The notes beneath the pieces were generated by a model. That model searched no databases. It was not told the DNA's origin and saw only the letters and a program-made list of their open reading frames with translations. DNA of 64,000 bases from positions 744,001-808,000 of the forward strand of contig NZ_MKIN01000022.1 in NCBI RefSeq assembly GCF_001938985.1. The letters are read 5' to 3'. Both the position numbers and the translations under genes were made by a program. Origin of the DNA: Gillisella taibaishanensis (lineage in GTDB: Bacteria; Pseudomonadota; Alphaproteobacteria; Rhizobiales; Rhizobiaceae). The stretch's first letter is position 1; each line of letters opens with the position of its first letter. Of this stretch, positions 16,681-25,198 are shown one piece after another.

Positions 16681-19038
16681 ATGGATTATTTCAGACGCTT
16701 CAACTTCTTGTTCGCAACACCCTCGTTCGACAGCGAGGACTTGGAGGGCGTTCGTTACAAACAGATCATCCAGGAAATTGAGCGTTCCGGTTTTGAAGTG
16801 GTGCGTGCCCGCAATCTTGATGACGCAGAGATCGTTGTTCAGACTGACGCCGCCATTGGCTGCATGATGGTCGATTGGGGCAAAAAGGGACTTGAAGGCA
16901 AGACCTCCCACCTCATAAACCTGATGCGCCGCCGCGGGCTGGATTTTCCCATCATCCTCCTGATCCGTGGAAAGCGTTTCGAGGACGTGCCGGTCGAGGT
17001 GCTCGACTTCATCGACGGTTATGTTTTCCTGTCGGAGGAAACGCCCGCCTTCATCGCCAAGAACCTGATCAGCCGTCTGAAGCAATATGCCGAAACGCTG
17101 AAAACGCCGTTCTTTGGCGCCCTCGTGGACTACGCGGAGGAAGGCAACCATCTCTGGACCTGCCCCGGACACAATGGCGGCGTGTTCTACAGCCGTAGCC
17201 CGATCGGCCGCGTGTTCATGGAGCATCTCGGCGAAGCGGTTTTCCGCGACGACCTCGACAATTCCGTGCTCGACCTCGGCGACCTCCTGACTCATGAGGG
17301 CCCGGCGCTTGCGGCACAGAAGGAAGCGGCAAAGATCTTCGGCGCCGAAAAAACCTATTTCGTGCTGAACGGAACATCGACCTCCAACAAGGTCGCGCTG
17401 TCCGCGCTTGTCACGGATGGCGACCTCGTGCTGTTCGACCGCAACAATCACAAGGCCGCGCACCATGGCGCGCTGATGATATCGGGCGGCATTCCCATCT
17501 ACCTCCCGACCACGCGCAACGCCTATGGTCTCATCGGCCCGATCGAGTATGCGTCTCTGGACGAGACAGCGCTGCGCGCGCGCATTCGCGCCAATCCCCT
17601 CGTGAAGGATCCTGATGCCTGGCAAAAGCCGCGGCCGTTCCGTGTTGCCGTCGTAGAGCAGTGCACCTATGACGGCACGATTCACAACGCCGAGATGATT
17701 CTGAAATCGATCGGTCATCTCTGTGACTACATCCTCTTCGACGAGGCCTGGGCCGGCTTCATGAAGTTTCACCCGCTCTATGCCGGGCGGTTCGCCATGG
17801 GGCTCGCCAATCTCGGTCCTGACTCCCCCGGCATCATCGCCACCCAATCCACGCACAAGCAGCTCGCCAGCTTCTCGCAGGCCTCGCAAATCCACATGAA
17901 AGATCGCCATATTACCGGCCAGAAGCGGCGCGTGGAGCACCGGCGCTTCAATGAGAGCTTCATGCAGCACGCCTCCACATCGCCCTTCTATCCCCTGTTT
18001 GCCTCGCTCGATGTCGGCGCGCAGATGATGAAAGGCCGGTCCGGCGAAGTGCTGTGGGACGATACGATCCGCCTTGGCATCGAACTCAGAAAAAAGATGC
18101 GCGCCGTGCGCAGGGAATTCGAGGACAAGGAGCCGCGCGCAGAGCGCCGTTGGTTCTTCGAGCCCTTCGTGCCGGATCGCGTCTTGATCCCTGATGTTGC
18201 AAGCCCCGGCGCTTCGCATGACGTGCCATGGGAGAGTATTGCCACCGACCAGCTGGCGACAAACCCCGCTTTTTGGCACCTTACCCCCGATGCATCCTGG
18301 CATGGGTTCAGCGGTATGGAACAGGGGTTCGCGATGACGGACCCCAACAAGTTGACGGTGCTGACGCCGGGCTTCGACCGCAAGACCGGCCTCTATGCCG
18401 AACATGGCATTCCTGCCCCGATCGTAGCGCAATATCTTCGCGAAAACCGCATTGTAGCCGAAAAGAACGACCTCAACTCCTTGCTCTTCCTGCTGACGCC
18501 AGGGGTCGAGGCCAGCAAGGCAGGCACCCTGATAAGCGGCCTCGTGGCCTTCAAGAAGCTGCATGACGACAATGCGTTGCTGGAAGAAGTGATCCCGGAA
18601 TTCTACCGTCGGCGCCCGGCTCGCTATGCCGGCGTGCGCCTGCGCGATCTCTGCGGCGATCTGCACCGCTTCTTCAGGGATGCTAATGTCAGCGCTTTGC
18701 AGTCAAAGCAGTTTTCTGCGGCGCACCTACCACCCATGGCCATGTCGCCGCACGACGCGGCACGCAGCCTGGTGCGCAACGACGTCGATTACCTGCCGAT
18801 CGACGAGATCAGTGGACGCATCGCGACGACCCCCTTTGTGGTCTATCCACCTGGTATCGCCACCATCGTTCCGGGTGAGCGCCTGACCGATCTGGCGCAG
18901 CCGATGATCGACTATCTCAAGATGTTCGAATCCTGTTTCAACACCTTCCCCGGGTTCGAAGTGGAAATCCAGGGCGTCTACCGCGAAACGGATGCCGCCG
19001 GGCGCGTGCGCCTCTACACCTACGTCGTTGCGGAGTAG
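16681..19038 (+). CDS. Orn/Lys/Arg decarboxylase, biodegradative fold III type
   Basis: A PLP-dependent basic amino-acid decarboxylase of 785 residues, with the large multidomain architecture of bacterial inducible ornithine/lysine/arginine decarboxylases. An N-terminal response-regulator-like wing domain (1-130) is followed by the PLP aminotransferase-fold domain and a C-terminal domain. The cofactor lysine is in STHKQL (about residue 393), with FDEAWAG (Asp near 354) supporting PLP binding. Ornithine is the likeliest substrate, giving putrescine, but specificity cannot be read from sequence alone. I take ATG 16681 as start; TTG 16669 is an in-frame alternative. The GNAT gene follows after 7 bases, so the two are one operon. 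Proton-consuming decarboxylation could also help acid resistance. Confidence 0.92.
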   Translation: MDYFRRFNFLFATPSFDSEDLEGVRYKQIIQEIERSGFEVVRARNLDDAEIVVQTDAAIGCMMVDWGKKGLEGKTSHLINLMRRRGLDFPIILLIRGKRFEDVPVEVLDFIDGYVFLSEETPAFIAKNLISRLKQYAETLKTPFFGALVDYAEEGNHLWTCPGHNGGVFYSRSPIGRVFMEHLGEAVFRDDLDNSVLDLGDLLTHEGPALAAQKEAAKIFGAEKTYFVLNGTSTSNKVALSALVTDGDLVLFDRNNHKAAHHGALMISGGIPIYLPTTRNAYGLIGPIEYASLDETALRARIRANPLVKDPDAWQKPRPFRVAVVEQCTYDGTIHNAEMILKSIGHLCDYILFDEAWAGFMKFHPLYAGRFAMGLANLGPDSPGIIATQSTHKQLASFSQASQIHMKDRHITGQKRRVEHRRFNESFMQHASTSPFYPLFASLDVGAQMMKGRSGEVLWDDTIRLGIELRKKMRAVRREFEDKEPRAERRWFFEPFVPDRVLIPDVASPGASHDVPWESIATDQLATNPAFWHLTPDASWHGFSGMEQGFAMTDPNKLTVLTPGFDRKTGLYAEHGIPAPIVAQYLRENRIVAEKNDLNSLLFLLTPGVEASKAGTLISGLVAFKKLHDDNALLEEVIPEFYRRRPARYAGVRLRDLCGDLHRFFRDANVSALQSKQFSAAHLPPMAMSPHDAARSLVRNDVDYLPIDEISGRIATTPFVVYPPGIATIVPGERLTDLAQPMIDYLKMFESCFNTFPGFEVEIQGVYRETDAAGRVRLYTYVVAE

Positions 19039-19045
19039 TCCGGCC

Positions 19046-19621
19046 ATGTCGCAACAGATAATGGACCATGACAACCGCATCGTCATCCGGCCGTCACGCG
19101 ACGCAGACGTGGAGGCGATGCTCGCGATTTATCGCCGGCATATCCGCCACGGCCTGGATGAGGGCGTGGACGACAGCGACACGCCCGAGCCGGACGACCT
19201 GCGGGAGCGGCGCAAGAACCTGAAGAGCAAACGCTTTCCCCATCTCGTCGCAACCATCGACGGCACAGTCGTGGGCTATGCTTACGTGGTGCTGTTTCGC
19301 AAGCGGCCGGCCTATCGCTACACGGTCAAGCACTCGATCTATGTGCATCACGACCATATCGGCAAGCGCGTCGGAAGCCAGCTGCTGCGCGGTCTGATCG
19401 ACGCCTGTGCTGCAGCGGGATTCCGGCAGATTATCGGTTACATCGACGCCGACAACGTGGCTTCGCTTGCCCTGCACGATCGTTTCAACTTCGTGCGCGT
19501 CGGCCTGCTGCCGGCCGTCGCCTATCGCTACGGCCGCTGGGCAGATAGCGTCATGGTGCAACGTTCGCTGGGGACGGGTGCAACCACGCCACCTCCCCCA
19601 CCCCCATTATCCACACGCTGA
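19046..19621 (+). CDS. GNAT-family N-acetyltransferase
   Basis: A 191-residue acetyl-CoA-dependent acetyltransferase. Motif A is visible as the IYVHHDHIGKRVGSQLL segment (residues about 93-110), which contains the Q/RxxGxG/A-like HIGKRVGS turn for acetyl-CoA, followed by a DADNVASLALHDRFNF motif B typical of the phosphinothricin/arginine-type GNAT group. A Pro-rich tail ends the protein. It starts 7 bases after the decarboxylase stop. Because the upstream enzyme makes a polyamine or diamine, acetylation of that amine or of a related amino acid is a reasonable inference, but the phosphinothricin-acetyltransferase-like group also acts on methionine sulfoximine and similar compounds. Confidence 0.88.
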   Translation: MSQQIMDHDNRIVIRPSRDADVEAMLAIYRRHIRHGLDEGVDDSDTPEPDDLRERRKNLKSKRFPHLVATIDGTVVGYAYVVLFRKRPAYRYTVKHSIYVHHDHIGKRVGSQLLRGLIDACAAAGFRQIIGYIDADNVASLALHDRFNFVRVGLLPAVAYRYGRWADSVMVQRSLGTGATTPPPPPPLSTR

Positions 19622-20024
19622 CGCTCCACCACGGCTTATATGCCTGTTGCCTTCCACTGAGAACTGGCCCGGCGGGGATGCGTGTTGTAAAACTCACCAC
19701 GAGATACAAGGGGCGTCCGAAAGCCGCCCATTAAATTAAAGTAGATGCGACTCTCTACGAAGGTAGCAGTCACGCGGCCATTGTTTCGTGTAACAAAGCT
19801 AGGCGCACAATCTGTGCCAAGGTCGCGCCGCGCCAAAGCACCGAGCAGAAGCGCGAGAAGTTCTCGGTGCGCAATGCGCTCGTTTTACGGATATCGGGAA
19901 GTCTTTAGAATTTTTGGCGCACCCGACATCCGCCATCTTTCTGAGAAAAATGATATAAATAGTTGAATAATAAAGATAAAATGTTTTTTATGTCACCAAA
20001 ATGTGTTACGTAATGTGTTAGAAA
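19622..20024. other. AT-rich intergenic region, edge of accessory patch
   Basis: About 400 bases with no supported gene. Base composition drops sharply after 19880, with long A/T stretches up to 20035. This contrasts with the GC-rich genes to the left and marks the border of a probably acquired segment that extends to the tRNA at 21492. Confidence 0.5.
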
Positions 20025-21068
20025 TTAAGTATCGAGCATATCCCATTCGTCGCCCAGAACCCAACGAAGCGCAGACAGCTTGCCGTTGATCATACCCCAT
20101 TCGAAATCATCCCAAGGGCCGATTTCATCCGAACCTAGTTCTTCTTCGGTGCGTTTCATCGCTTCAAGCATGCCCTTCCAAATCTTCTCGGTAGTCATTT
20201 TTCGGCGGCCTTCTGGTTTCGCGTTATTCCATTCTTCCTCAGTAACCACTTCCTCCTCGCCGTCCTCTACAGCAGCGATCTTGTTCCACTTTCGGTTATA
20301 CCAAACCTGCAAAAAAAGCTTGTGTTCAGCCTCTACCAACTCCGAAAGCTGCCTCGATTGTTGGCTGTACTCTCGTTCGAAAGTTACTTCTTCAATTAGA
20401 TCACTGGCAAATTCATTCAGTAGCGCACCGAGATTGGTTGAGTATCGCGAAGTGGTATCATCGAAAAGGTGTGCTAAATCAGGATGTGGTAAACGTGTGT
20501 CCGCGCCTTTTTGGCTGAAATCATGAGTATTGTGAGTTACAAACGCAAAGACTTGGCCATCTGTCCGTTGAGCCAATGCATCGACGTAGCTTTCAATAAT
20601 GATAGCGTCGCCGATACCGTTTATTTGTCGGTGAAATGGCGCAATTTTTCCTATCGCGCGATCCGCGGCCCTCGCTTTCATTCCGTCGGTGGCCTGTATT
20701 GGGCTAGTGGTGGCGAAAAGCTTCTCGATTAGGTCCACGGCTTCATTGACGGCCTCACCGCCCGTTGCAATACGATGATCGACATCGTTGAGTTGCTGCA
20801 AGGTTGAGTTGCGCCCTTCCTCCGGTGCAAACTGCACGATGGCCTCTCGGACGCGCTTGAAATGGCTGGAAAGGCTCGCTTTACTTGCGGCCATCACTCT
20901 ATCGCGATTTCTCGCGAATTCATCGACGACCATCTGCGGTAGTATCAATTCCACCTCGTCGACTTCCGTCATTGCGAACAGAGCGTCGAGAATTGGAAGA
21001 TGCCGATGATCTTTAGTGAGATCTAGCCAGACAGAGGTGTCAATGAGCAATTTCAAGGTCATCGTCAA
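20025..21068 (-). CDS. PIN-like domain protein (DUF4935 type)
   Basis: A 347-residue predicted RNase-like protein. The N-terminus LKLLIDTSVWLDLTK contains the first PIN aspartate. The second acidic position is in VVDEFARNRD, and a later NGIGDAIIIESYVDAL plus FVTHNTHDF supplies the remaining conserved acidic and polar residues, as in PIN domains. Residues beyond 210 are a charged, partly coiled region ending in an acidic Trp-rich tail. No antitoxin-sized gene precedes it, so it is not a classical VapBC pair. Its codon usage and lower GC, and its place between an AT-rich spacer and a terminase remnant next to a tRNA, suggest horizontal transfer, possibly as a defence or island gene. Confidence 0.75.
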   Translation of the reverse strand: MTMTLKLLIDTSVWLDLTKDHRHLPILDALFAMTEVDEVELILPQMVVDEFARNRDRVMAASKASLSSHFKRVREAIVQFAPEEGRNSTLQQLNDVDHRIATGGEAVNEAVDLIEKLFATTSPIQATDGMKARAADRAIGKIAPFHRQINGIGDAIIIESYVDALAQRTDGQVFAFVTHNTHDFSQKGADTRLPHPDLAHLFDDTTSRYSTNLGALLNEFASDLIEEVTFEREYSQQSRQLSELVEAEHKLFLQVWYNRKWNKIAAVEDGEEEVVTEEEWNNAKPEGRRKMTTEKIWKGMLEAMKRTEEELGSDEIGPWDDFEWGMINGKLSALRWVLGDEWDMLDT

Positions 21069-21164
21069 TCAAATGCCATAGAGGGGTAGGGATGAAACGT
21101 ACAATATAAAAATCCCCGTTACTACAACGAGGTTTGGCGAGTGGAGAAACTTAGCTGTCGGTTT

Positions 21165-21419
21165 TTATCGGCTTAGAAACGCGGATTTGAAAACCGTCAT
21201 CTCACTTTCCGGCGCGGCGGCGCTAGAAAGCTCAGTTTCACGCCTGTCGAGATCGATGTTGATCAGGACGCGGGCCGCGAGGCTGTAGGTGAAGGCGTCC
21301 AGGCACTCGGCTCGCCTCCCGGGGATGCGCTCGAACGCCCGCGTCGGCTGACCTCGTATATAGCGTACAATGCGCCGCTCGCTCACAAGCTCCTCAAAGA
21401 ACCGCGCTTCCCGACCCTA
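21165..21419 (-). pseudogene. phage terminase large subunit remnant (C-terminal end)
   Basis: The reverse frame from an in-frame TAG near 21420 to the stop at 21165 reads [20 protein letters not shown], then [36 protein letters not shown]. This matches the C-terminal end of GpA-type phage terminase large subunits (SERR..RYI.G and the [13 protein letters not shown] signature). Only about 85 residues of a protein normally over 500 remain, and there is no start or ribosome-binding site. It lies 70 bases from the 3' end of tRNA-Arg, a classic phage integration point, and so marks a decayed prophage. Confidence 0.7.
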
Positions 21420-21491
21420 TTAGCCGGGACTGCAAGTACGCGCTTTACGATATCGTTGAGAGGTGCTGTTACTGTATTTTTTGGTGTAAAA

Positions 21492-21568
21492 TGGCGCACC
21501 CGACAGGATTCGAACCTGTGACCTTTGGAATCGGAATCCAACACTCTATCCAGCTGAGCTACGGGTGC
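21492..21568 (-). tRNA. tRNA-Arg (anticodon CCG)
   Basis: On the reverse strand a complete cloverleaf is visible. The acceptor GCACCCG pairs with CGGGTGC, the D-arm is GCTCAGCTGGATAGAGT, the anticodon stem TTGGA/TCCAA carries loop TTCCGAT, and the T-arm is CAGGTTCGAATCCTG. The gene encodes the 3' CCA. Anticodon CCG reads CGG arginine codons. Confidence 0.95.
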
Positions 21569-21857
21569 GTTCAGTGGGCGCTTGTGGCGCGAACCGGTAC
21601 ATAGCCTAGTCTGCCGGTCGCATCAATGGTGAATTTGCGTTTGTTCCACAGAAGCGCCGCTCGTCTATTACCCCCCTAAAATGAGGAATTGAGTTCAAAG
21701 ATGTTTTTTCCCTATATTGTTTCAGAAGGTAATCATTCAATCGCAGAATTATCTTGTACAGATATGTTAAGAAGGGTAAAGATGGGCCGTTAATAGGAGT
21801 CGCAACGTGCCGGATTGTGGGATCCGGCACCGGAGAGAGAGGCTTTCGTTAGGGGCA

Positions 21858-22331
21858 ATGAGCAATCAACATATTATTGGCGAATCCGCCGCTGGTCGAC
21901 AAGGGGTTGTCGATTATTCCGGTCTGGTCCATTCGCTTGGCTTTCGCGTTCGCAGGGCTCAGCTGGCTATTCTGCAGGATTTTCAGGATGTTCTCGGCGG
22001 TCATGACATTCGTCCGGCCGATTTTTCGGTTCTGTCGGTGATTGCTGGCAATTCCGGCATGAAGCAGAGCGACGTGGCATCGACGTTGTCGATTCAGCGC
22101 GCCAACTTTGTCGCTATCGTTGATGGCCTGGAAGACCGCGGGCTGATCGAGCGCCGACGCTCCGATACTGACCGGCGCGTTTATTTCCTGCATTTGACAC
22201 CAAAAGGTACGCAGTTCCTTGAAGAACTTCTGCCGAAGTGGCGCGAGCATGAGGAAAAGTTCATCGGCCGCCTCGGCGGGTCTGAGAAGCGCGATCAGCT
22301 GATTGAGTTGCTGAAGTCCATTTCAGACTAA
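21858..22331 (+). CDS. MarR-family transcriptional regulator
   Basis: A 157-residue dimeric winged-helix regulator. The DNA-binding core runs from about residue 45 to 115: ADFSVLSVIAGNSGMKQSDV (helices 2-3), STLSIQRANFVAIVDGLEDRG (recognition helix) and the wing ERRRSDTDRRVYFLHLTPKG. Flanking helices form the dimer interface. MarR proteins usually repress nearby genes and release DNA on binding phenolic ligands or oxidants; here no adjacent target is obvious, as the neighbours are a tRNA and the reverse-strand J-like gene. ATG 21858 follows AGGGG. An in-frame GTG at 21807 with AGGAG 8 bases upstream would add 17 residues and cannot be excluded. Confidence 0.88.
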   Translation: MSNQHIIGESAAGRQGVVDYSGLVHSLGFRVRRAQLAILQDFQDVLGGHDIRPADFSVLSVIAGNSGMKQSDVASTLSIQRANFVAIVDGLEDRGLIERRRSDTDRRVYFLHLTPKGTQFLEELLPKWREHEEKFIGRLGGSEKRDQLIELLKSISD

Positions 22332-22389
22332 GCATGTCGCACAAAGCATGCCGCCGCTGTTCCGCAGTAACGACATGCAAAAGAACGCC

Positions 22390-22434
22390 TTAGAACACGT
22401 TGCTCGAAGATGGATAAGCGGCAATGTGTTCTAA
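22390..22434. repeat. inverted repeat downstream of marR-like gene
   Basis: TTAGAACACGTTGC at 22390-22403 is complementary, with one mismatch, to GCAATGTGTTCTAA at 22421-22434. It forms a long stem with a 17-base loop, 60 bases after the stop codon. There is no T-run, so it may be an mRNA 3' stabiliser or protein site. Confidence 0.55.
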
Positions 22435-22441
22435 AATAATT

Positions 22442-22471
22442 CGGGGATAATTTGTTATCCTCGATTTTACA
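22442..22471 (+). terminator. probable rho-independent terminator
   Basis: CGGGGATAA / TTATCCTCG (with one mismatch) around a short TTTG loop is followed by ATTTTAC. It comes after the marR-like gene. Confidence 0.5.
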
Positions 22472-22607
22472 CCATGGGACAGGTGTCCGATACGAGTGGG
22501 GACGCTACTTCGGACACCGTTACGTCAAAGCTATACCAGTACTTTAAAGCACATCGGGTCGATGCGTCCGTTTAGGACGACACCGGAGACCCGAGTCCGA
22601 CCGGCGA

Positions 22608-23138
22608 TCAGCGAAATTTGGCCCGCCGCCCTGCGTCCGTCAGCGTCGCCCGTTGAAGAGCTTGGTCTACGAGCCGATTGGCGAGCGTCATGCGCGTATG
22701 TGCTGCCTCGATAAACAGAGGATGCACTTGATCAGGGTGATTGAGCCGAGCAAAGGCGCGGCGTTTTGCGTTCAAGCTCGCCACGCTGTCATCACTCGCA
22801 ATTCCCAAATCTTCTGCCACCTGTTCAGGGTCTAGCCGAGCCAGATGTGCCGGCATTTCGGGTGGCGTTTCAGGCTCCTGCGTGCGCGTCCCCTCCTCCA
22901 CGACAGGTTCATCATCCGGCATGAGTTCGAGATACTGCTCCTCCGCCCATTTCGTCGCTTGGGCGGCGGCGATCGATTGCGTAGGGACACGGCCATGCAG
23001 CGATGTTTCCTGGACAAAACCGGTATTGAGGCCGGCAACGCGGTAGGCTTGCGCCTCCGCCTCACGCTCAGCCTCTTCGGTCTCCTCCCGCGAAAGCCGC
23101 TCGACGACGGATTGAAAGATTGATTGTCCCAACAACAT
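22608..23138 (-). CDS. conserved hypothetical protein with J-domain-like HPD motif
   Basis: A 176-residue acidic protein of unknown function. The first 100 residues are charged and Glu-rich (RLSREETEEAEREAEAQAYR) with a Pro/Glu linker. The C-terminal 65 residues look like a divergent J-domain: a helix ending LNAKRRAFARLNHPD, the HPD tripeptide, then a helix IEAAHTRMTLANRLVDQAL. In true J-domain proteins HPD stimulates Hsp70 (DnaK) ATPase. The domain is at the C-terminus here rather than the usual N-terminus, and the first helix is short, so function as a DnaK co-chaperone is an inference. It stands alone with GGACAGG upstream of the ATG. Confidence 0.7.
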   Translation of the reverse strand: MLLGQSIFQSVVERLSREETEEAEREAEAQAYRVAGLNTGFVQETSLHGRVPTQSIAAAQATKWAEEQYLELMPDDEPVVEEGTRTQEPETPPEMPAHLARLDPEQVAEDLGIASDDSVASLNAKRRAFARLNHPDQVHPLFIEAAHTRMTLANRLVDQALQRATLTDAGRRAKFR

Positions 23139-23243
23139 CGCGCCTGTCCTGATTTGCTCTTCAGCTTACAGCACAACGGACAGAACGGAAATTGGTTTCC
23201 CCTGCGACAGCAAGGAACCAAAAACAGAGCAACAGATGGCGAA

Positions 23244-24206
23244 CTAGACGATCAACCGCACCGGTCCGCGGGTTAGGCCTTGCTCCAGATCGGCATGGGC
23301 GGTCGCCGCGGCGGCGAATGGATAATCCACGCCGTCAGGCTGATCGAAGCCGGCGCTCAACATGTCGAACCAGGCCGTGGCTGCCTGGCGGTAGGCATGA
23401 CGATCTGCCAGGAGGGTGACGATGCTAGGCCGGATCAGAGCGCGGTTCACCAGCAGCGCCGGGTCGACGGCTTCAGGCCTTGCCGCGATTTGCCCGATCG
23501 AGGCCACCAGTCCAAAGGGCCGCACCGCGCGCAGGCTTGCGGCCAGGGTATCACCGCCGATGCCATCAATCACGAAATCAGCGCCCCTGCCCCCGGTAAG
23601 CGCCAGAGTCGCCTCGACGAAATCCTCCTGTCTGTAGAGAATGGGATGGTCGAGACCGTAGCGCATCGCAAGGTCGGCCTTTTCCTGAGAGCTGACCGTG
23701 CCAAGCGTGATCACACCCTTGCTTTTCGCCCATTGTGACAGAACAAGACCCAGGCCGCCCGCTGCCGCGTGAATGAGAACAACCTGCCCCGGTTGAAGCT
23801 GCGTCACCGTCTCCAGCAGCATATGCGCGGTCAGTCCACGCAGAAACGAGCCGCCGAGTAGCCTGTCATCCAGTGCCGGTGGCGGTTTGATCGCCATGGA
23901 CGCCGGTATGATCCGCTCCTGCGCATAGCTGCCAGCCGGCAATCCCGCATAAATCACTCGATCGCCTTTGCTGAGGCCGGTAATATCCTCGCCCACAGCC
24001 TCGACAATGCCCACTGCCTCGACACCGGGCACGGCTGGCAGCGGCAAGGCATAGATGCCATTGCGATGGTAGACATCGATATAGTTCACCCCGATCACCG
24101 TCTGGCGCAGGTGGATCTCGCGAGGACCGAGCAACCCGAGATCACGCGTGACCGGTTTGAGAACCTCCGCGGAGCCGGGATTTTGATAAGCGATCACATC
24201 AGGCAT
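23244..24206 (-). CDS. NADPH:quinone oxidoreductase (zeta-crystallin type, MDR family)
   Basis: A 320-residue zinc-free medium-chain dehydrogenase/reductase. The N-terminal GroES-like part contains GVNYIDVYHRNGIYALPLP and PGVEAVGIVEAVG, typical of quinone oxidoreductase QorA. The nucleotide-binding motif is HAAAGGLGLVLSQWAK, with AAxGGVG-like glycines for NADPH. No catalytic or structural zinc cysteines are present. It reduces quinones or reactive enones by one- or two-electron transfer. The start is ATG 24206 with GGAGAGG upstream; upstream in-frame codons are not needed. It is transcribed divergently from a LysR-type regulator 94 bases away, which is its likely controller. Confidence 0.92.
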   Translation of the reverse strand: MPDVIAYQNPGSAEVLKPVTRDLGLLGPREIHLRQTVIGVNYIDVYHRNGIYALPLPAVPGVEAVGIVEAVGEDITGLSKGDRVIYAGLPAGSYAQERIIPASMAIKPPPALDDRLLGGSFLRGLTAHMLLETVTQLQPGQVVLIHAAAGGLGLVLSQWAKSKGVITLGTVSSQEKADLAMRYGLDHPILYRQEDFVEATLALTGGRGADFVIDGIGGDTLAASLRAVRPFGLVASIGQIAARPEAVDPALLVNRALIRPSIVTLLADRHAYRQAATAWFDMLSAGFDQPDGVDYPFAAAATAHADLEQGLTRGPVRLIV

Positions 24207-24251
24207 TGGCCTCTCCTTTGTTTGCAAGCCCGGTATAAATCATCGCAAAGA

Positions 24252-24298
24252 TGTGCAAAATTACCCGGAATCGCGCACCCGCTGTGGAAAAATGCACA
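24252..24298. promoter_or_regulatory. inverted repeat in qor-lysR divergent promoter
   Basis: TGTGCA (24252-24257) and TGCACA (24293-24298), each flanked by A-tracts, form an interrupted inverted repeat immediately before the LysR start. LysR proteins usually bind such dyads with T-N11-A cores in the shared promoter; assignment is by position only. Confidence 0.35.
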
Positions 24299-24299
24299 A

Positions 24300-25154
24300 A
24301 TGAATTGGGATGATTACCGTTGCTTTCTTGATCTCGCCAGGGCTGGCAGCCTGTCGGGAGCCGCCCGGCTGCTGCATGTCGACCATACCACCGTCGGACG
24401 CCGGATCGCTGCGCTGGAGGCTGCTCTCGGCGTCCGGCTGATCGAGCGTCTGGGACGGGAAATTCGCCTGACCGATCAAGGCCGGGCTCTGGCGGCGCTG
24501 GGTTCGCCGGTCGAAGACGCTATGGCGCGGATTGAGCGTGCCGCCGCCGGCAGCATTTCGGCTATGGCGGGAGAGGTGCATATCTCGGCGCCGCCCAGCC
24601 TTGCGGCCATGGTACTTGCGCCCAATCTCGCCCGCCTGCATCAATCGCATCCGGCAATCGAAATCACGTTATCGAGCGAAAAGAGCTTTGCGGATCTCAA
24701 CCGACGAGAAGCGGATATCGCCTTGCGGCTTTCGCGTCCGCTTGCCAACGGTCTCGTCATTCGCAAGCTGAGCACGATCCCCTTCCGGTTCTTCGCAAGC
24801 CGCGCCTACGATCGGCCGGAGGAAGATTGGGAATTTATCGCCTATCATCAGGCAGACGACCCGCTGCCGCAACAGACCTGGCTGATGCAGCATATCGGCA
24901 ACCGGCGTGTGGTCTTGCGCTGTAGCGATGCGGCAAGCCAGACCGCGGCGGCTGCATCAGGCCTGGGCGTTGCGCTGTTGCCGGACTATCTGGGAGACGG
25001 CGATCCACGCCTCAGGGCATGCGACAGTGCCCTGCATCCGCCACAGCGGGACTTATGGCTTGTCGTGCATGAGGATATCAGACACGCACCGAGGGTGCGG
25101 GTCGTCATGGATTATTTGATCGATCTCTTTGCCAAAAAGGCGGGCTCTCCTTGA
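24300..25154 (+). CDS. LysR-family transcriptional regulator
   Basis: A 284-residue LysR regulator. The N-terminal helix-turn-helix is clear (residues 3-60: YRCFLDLARAGSLSGAARLL, DHTTVGRRIAALEAALGVRL), followed by a substrate-binding domain (90-280) with the periplasmic-binding-protein-like fold. The ATG at 24300 gives a canonical LysR start (MNWDDYRCFLDLA); the frame is open further upstream but that part overlaps the divergent oxidoreductase. Placed back to back with the quinone oxidoreductase, it probably activates or represses that gene in response to a quinone or aldehyde; the ligand is unknown. Confidence 0.92.
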   Translation: MNWDDYRCFLDLARAGSLSGAARLLHVDHTTVGRRIAALEAALGVRLIERLGREIRLTDQGRALAALGSPVEDAMARIERAAAGSISAMAGEVHISAPPSLAAMVLAPNLARLHQSHPAIEITLSSEKSFADLNRREADIALRLSRPLANGLVIRKLSTIPFRFFASRAYDRPEEDWEFIAYHQADDPLPQQTWLMQHIGNRRVVLRCSDAASQTAAAASGLGVALLPDYLGDGDPRLRACDSALHPPQRDLWLVVHEDIRHAPRVRVVMDYLIDLFAKKAGSP

Positions 25155-25198
25155 ACCCGCCCCATTGGGCAGAGGACTTCTCAACCACCAAACGCGGA

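Noticed and set aside
16663..18666. 667-codon reverse frame opposite the decarboxylase
   Set aside because: The plus strand encodes the full PLP enzyme with its STHK lysine; the reverse frame is an antisense artefact.
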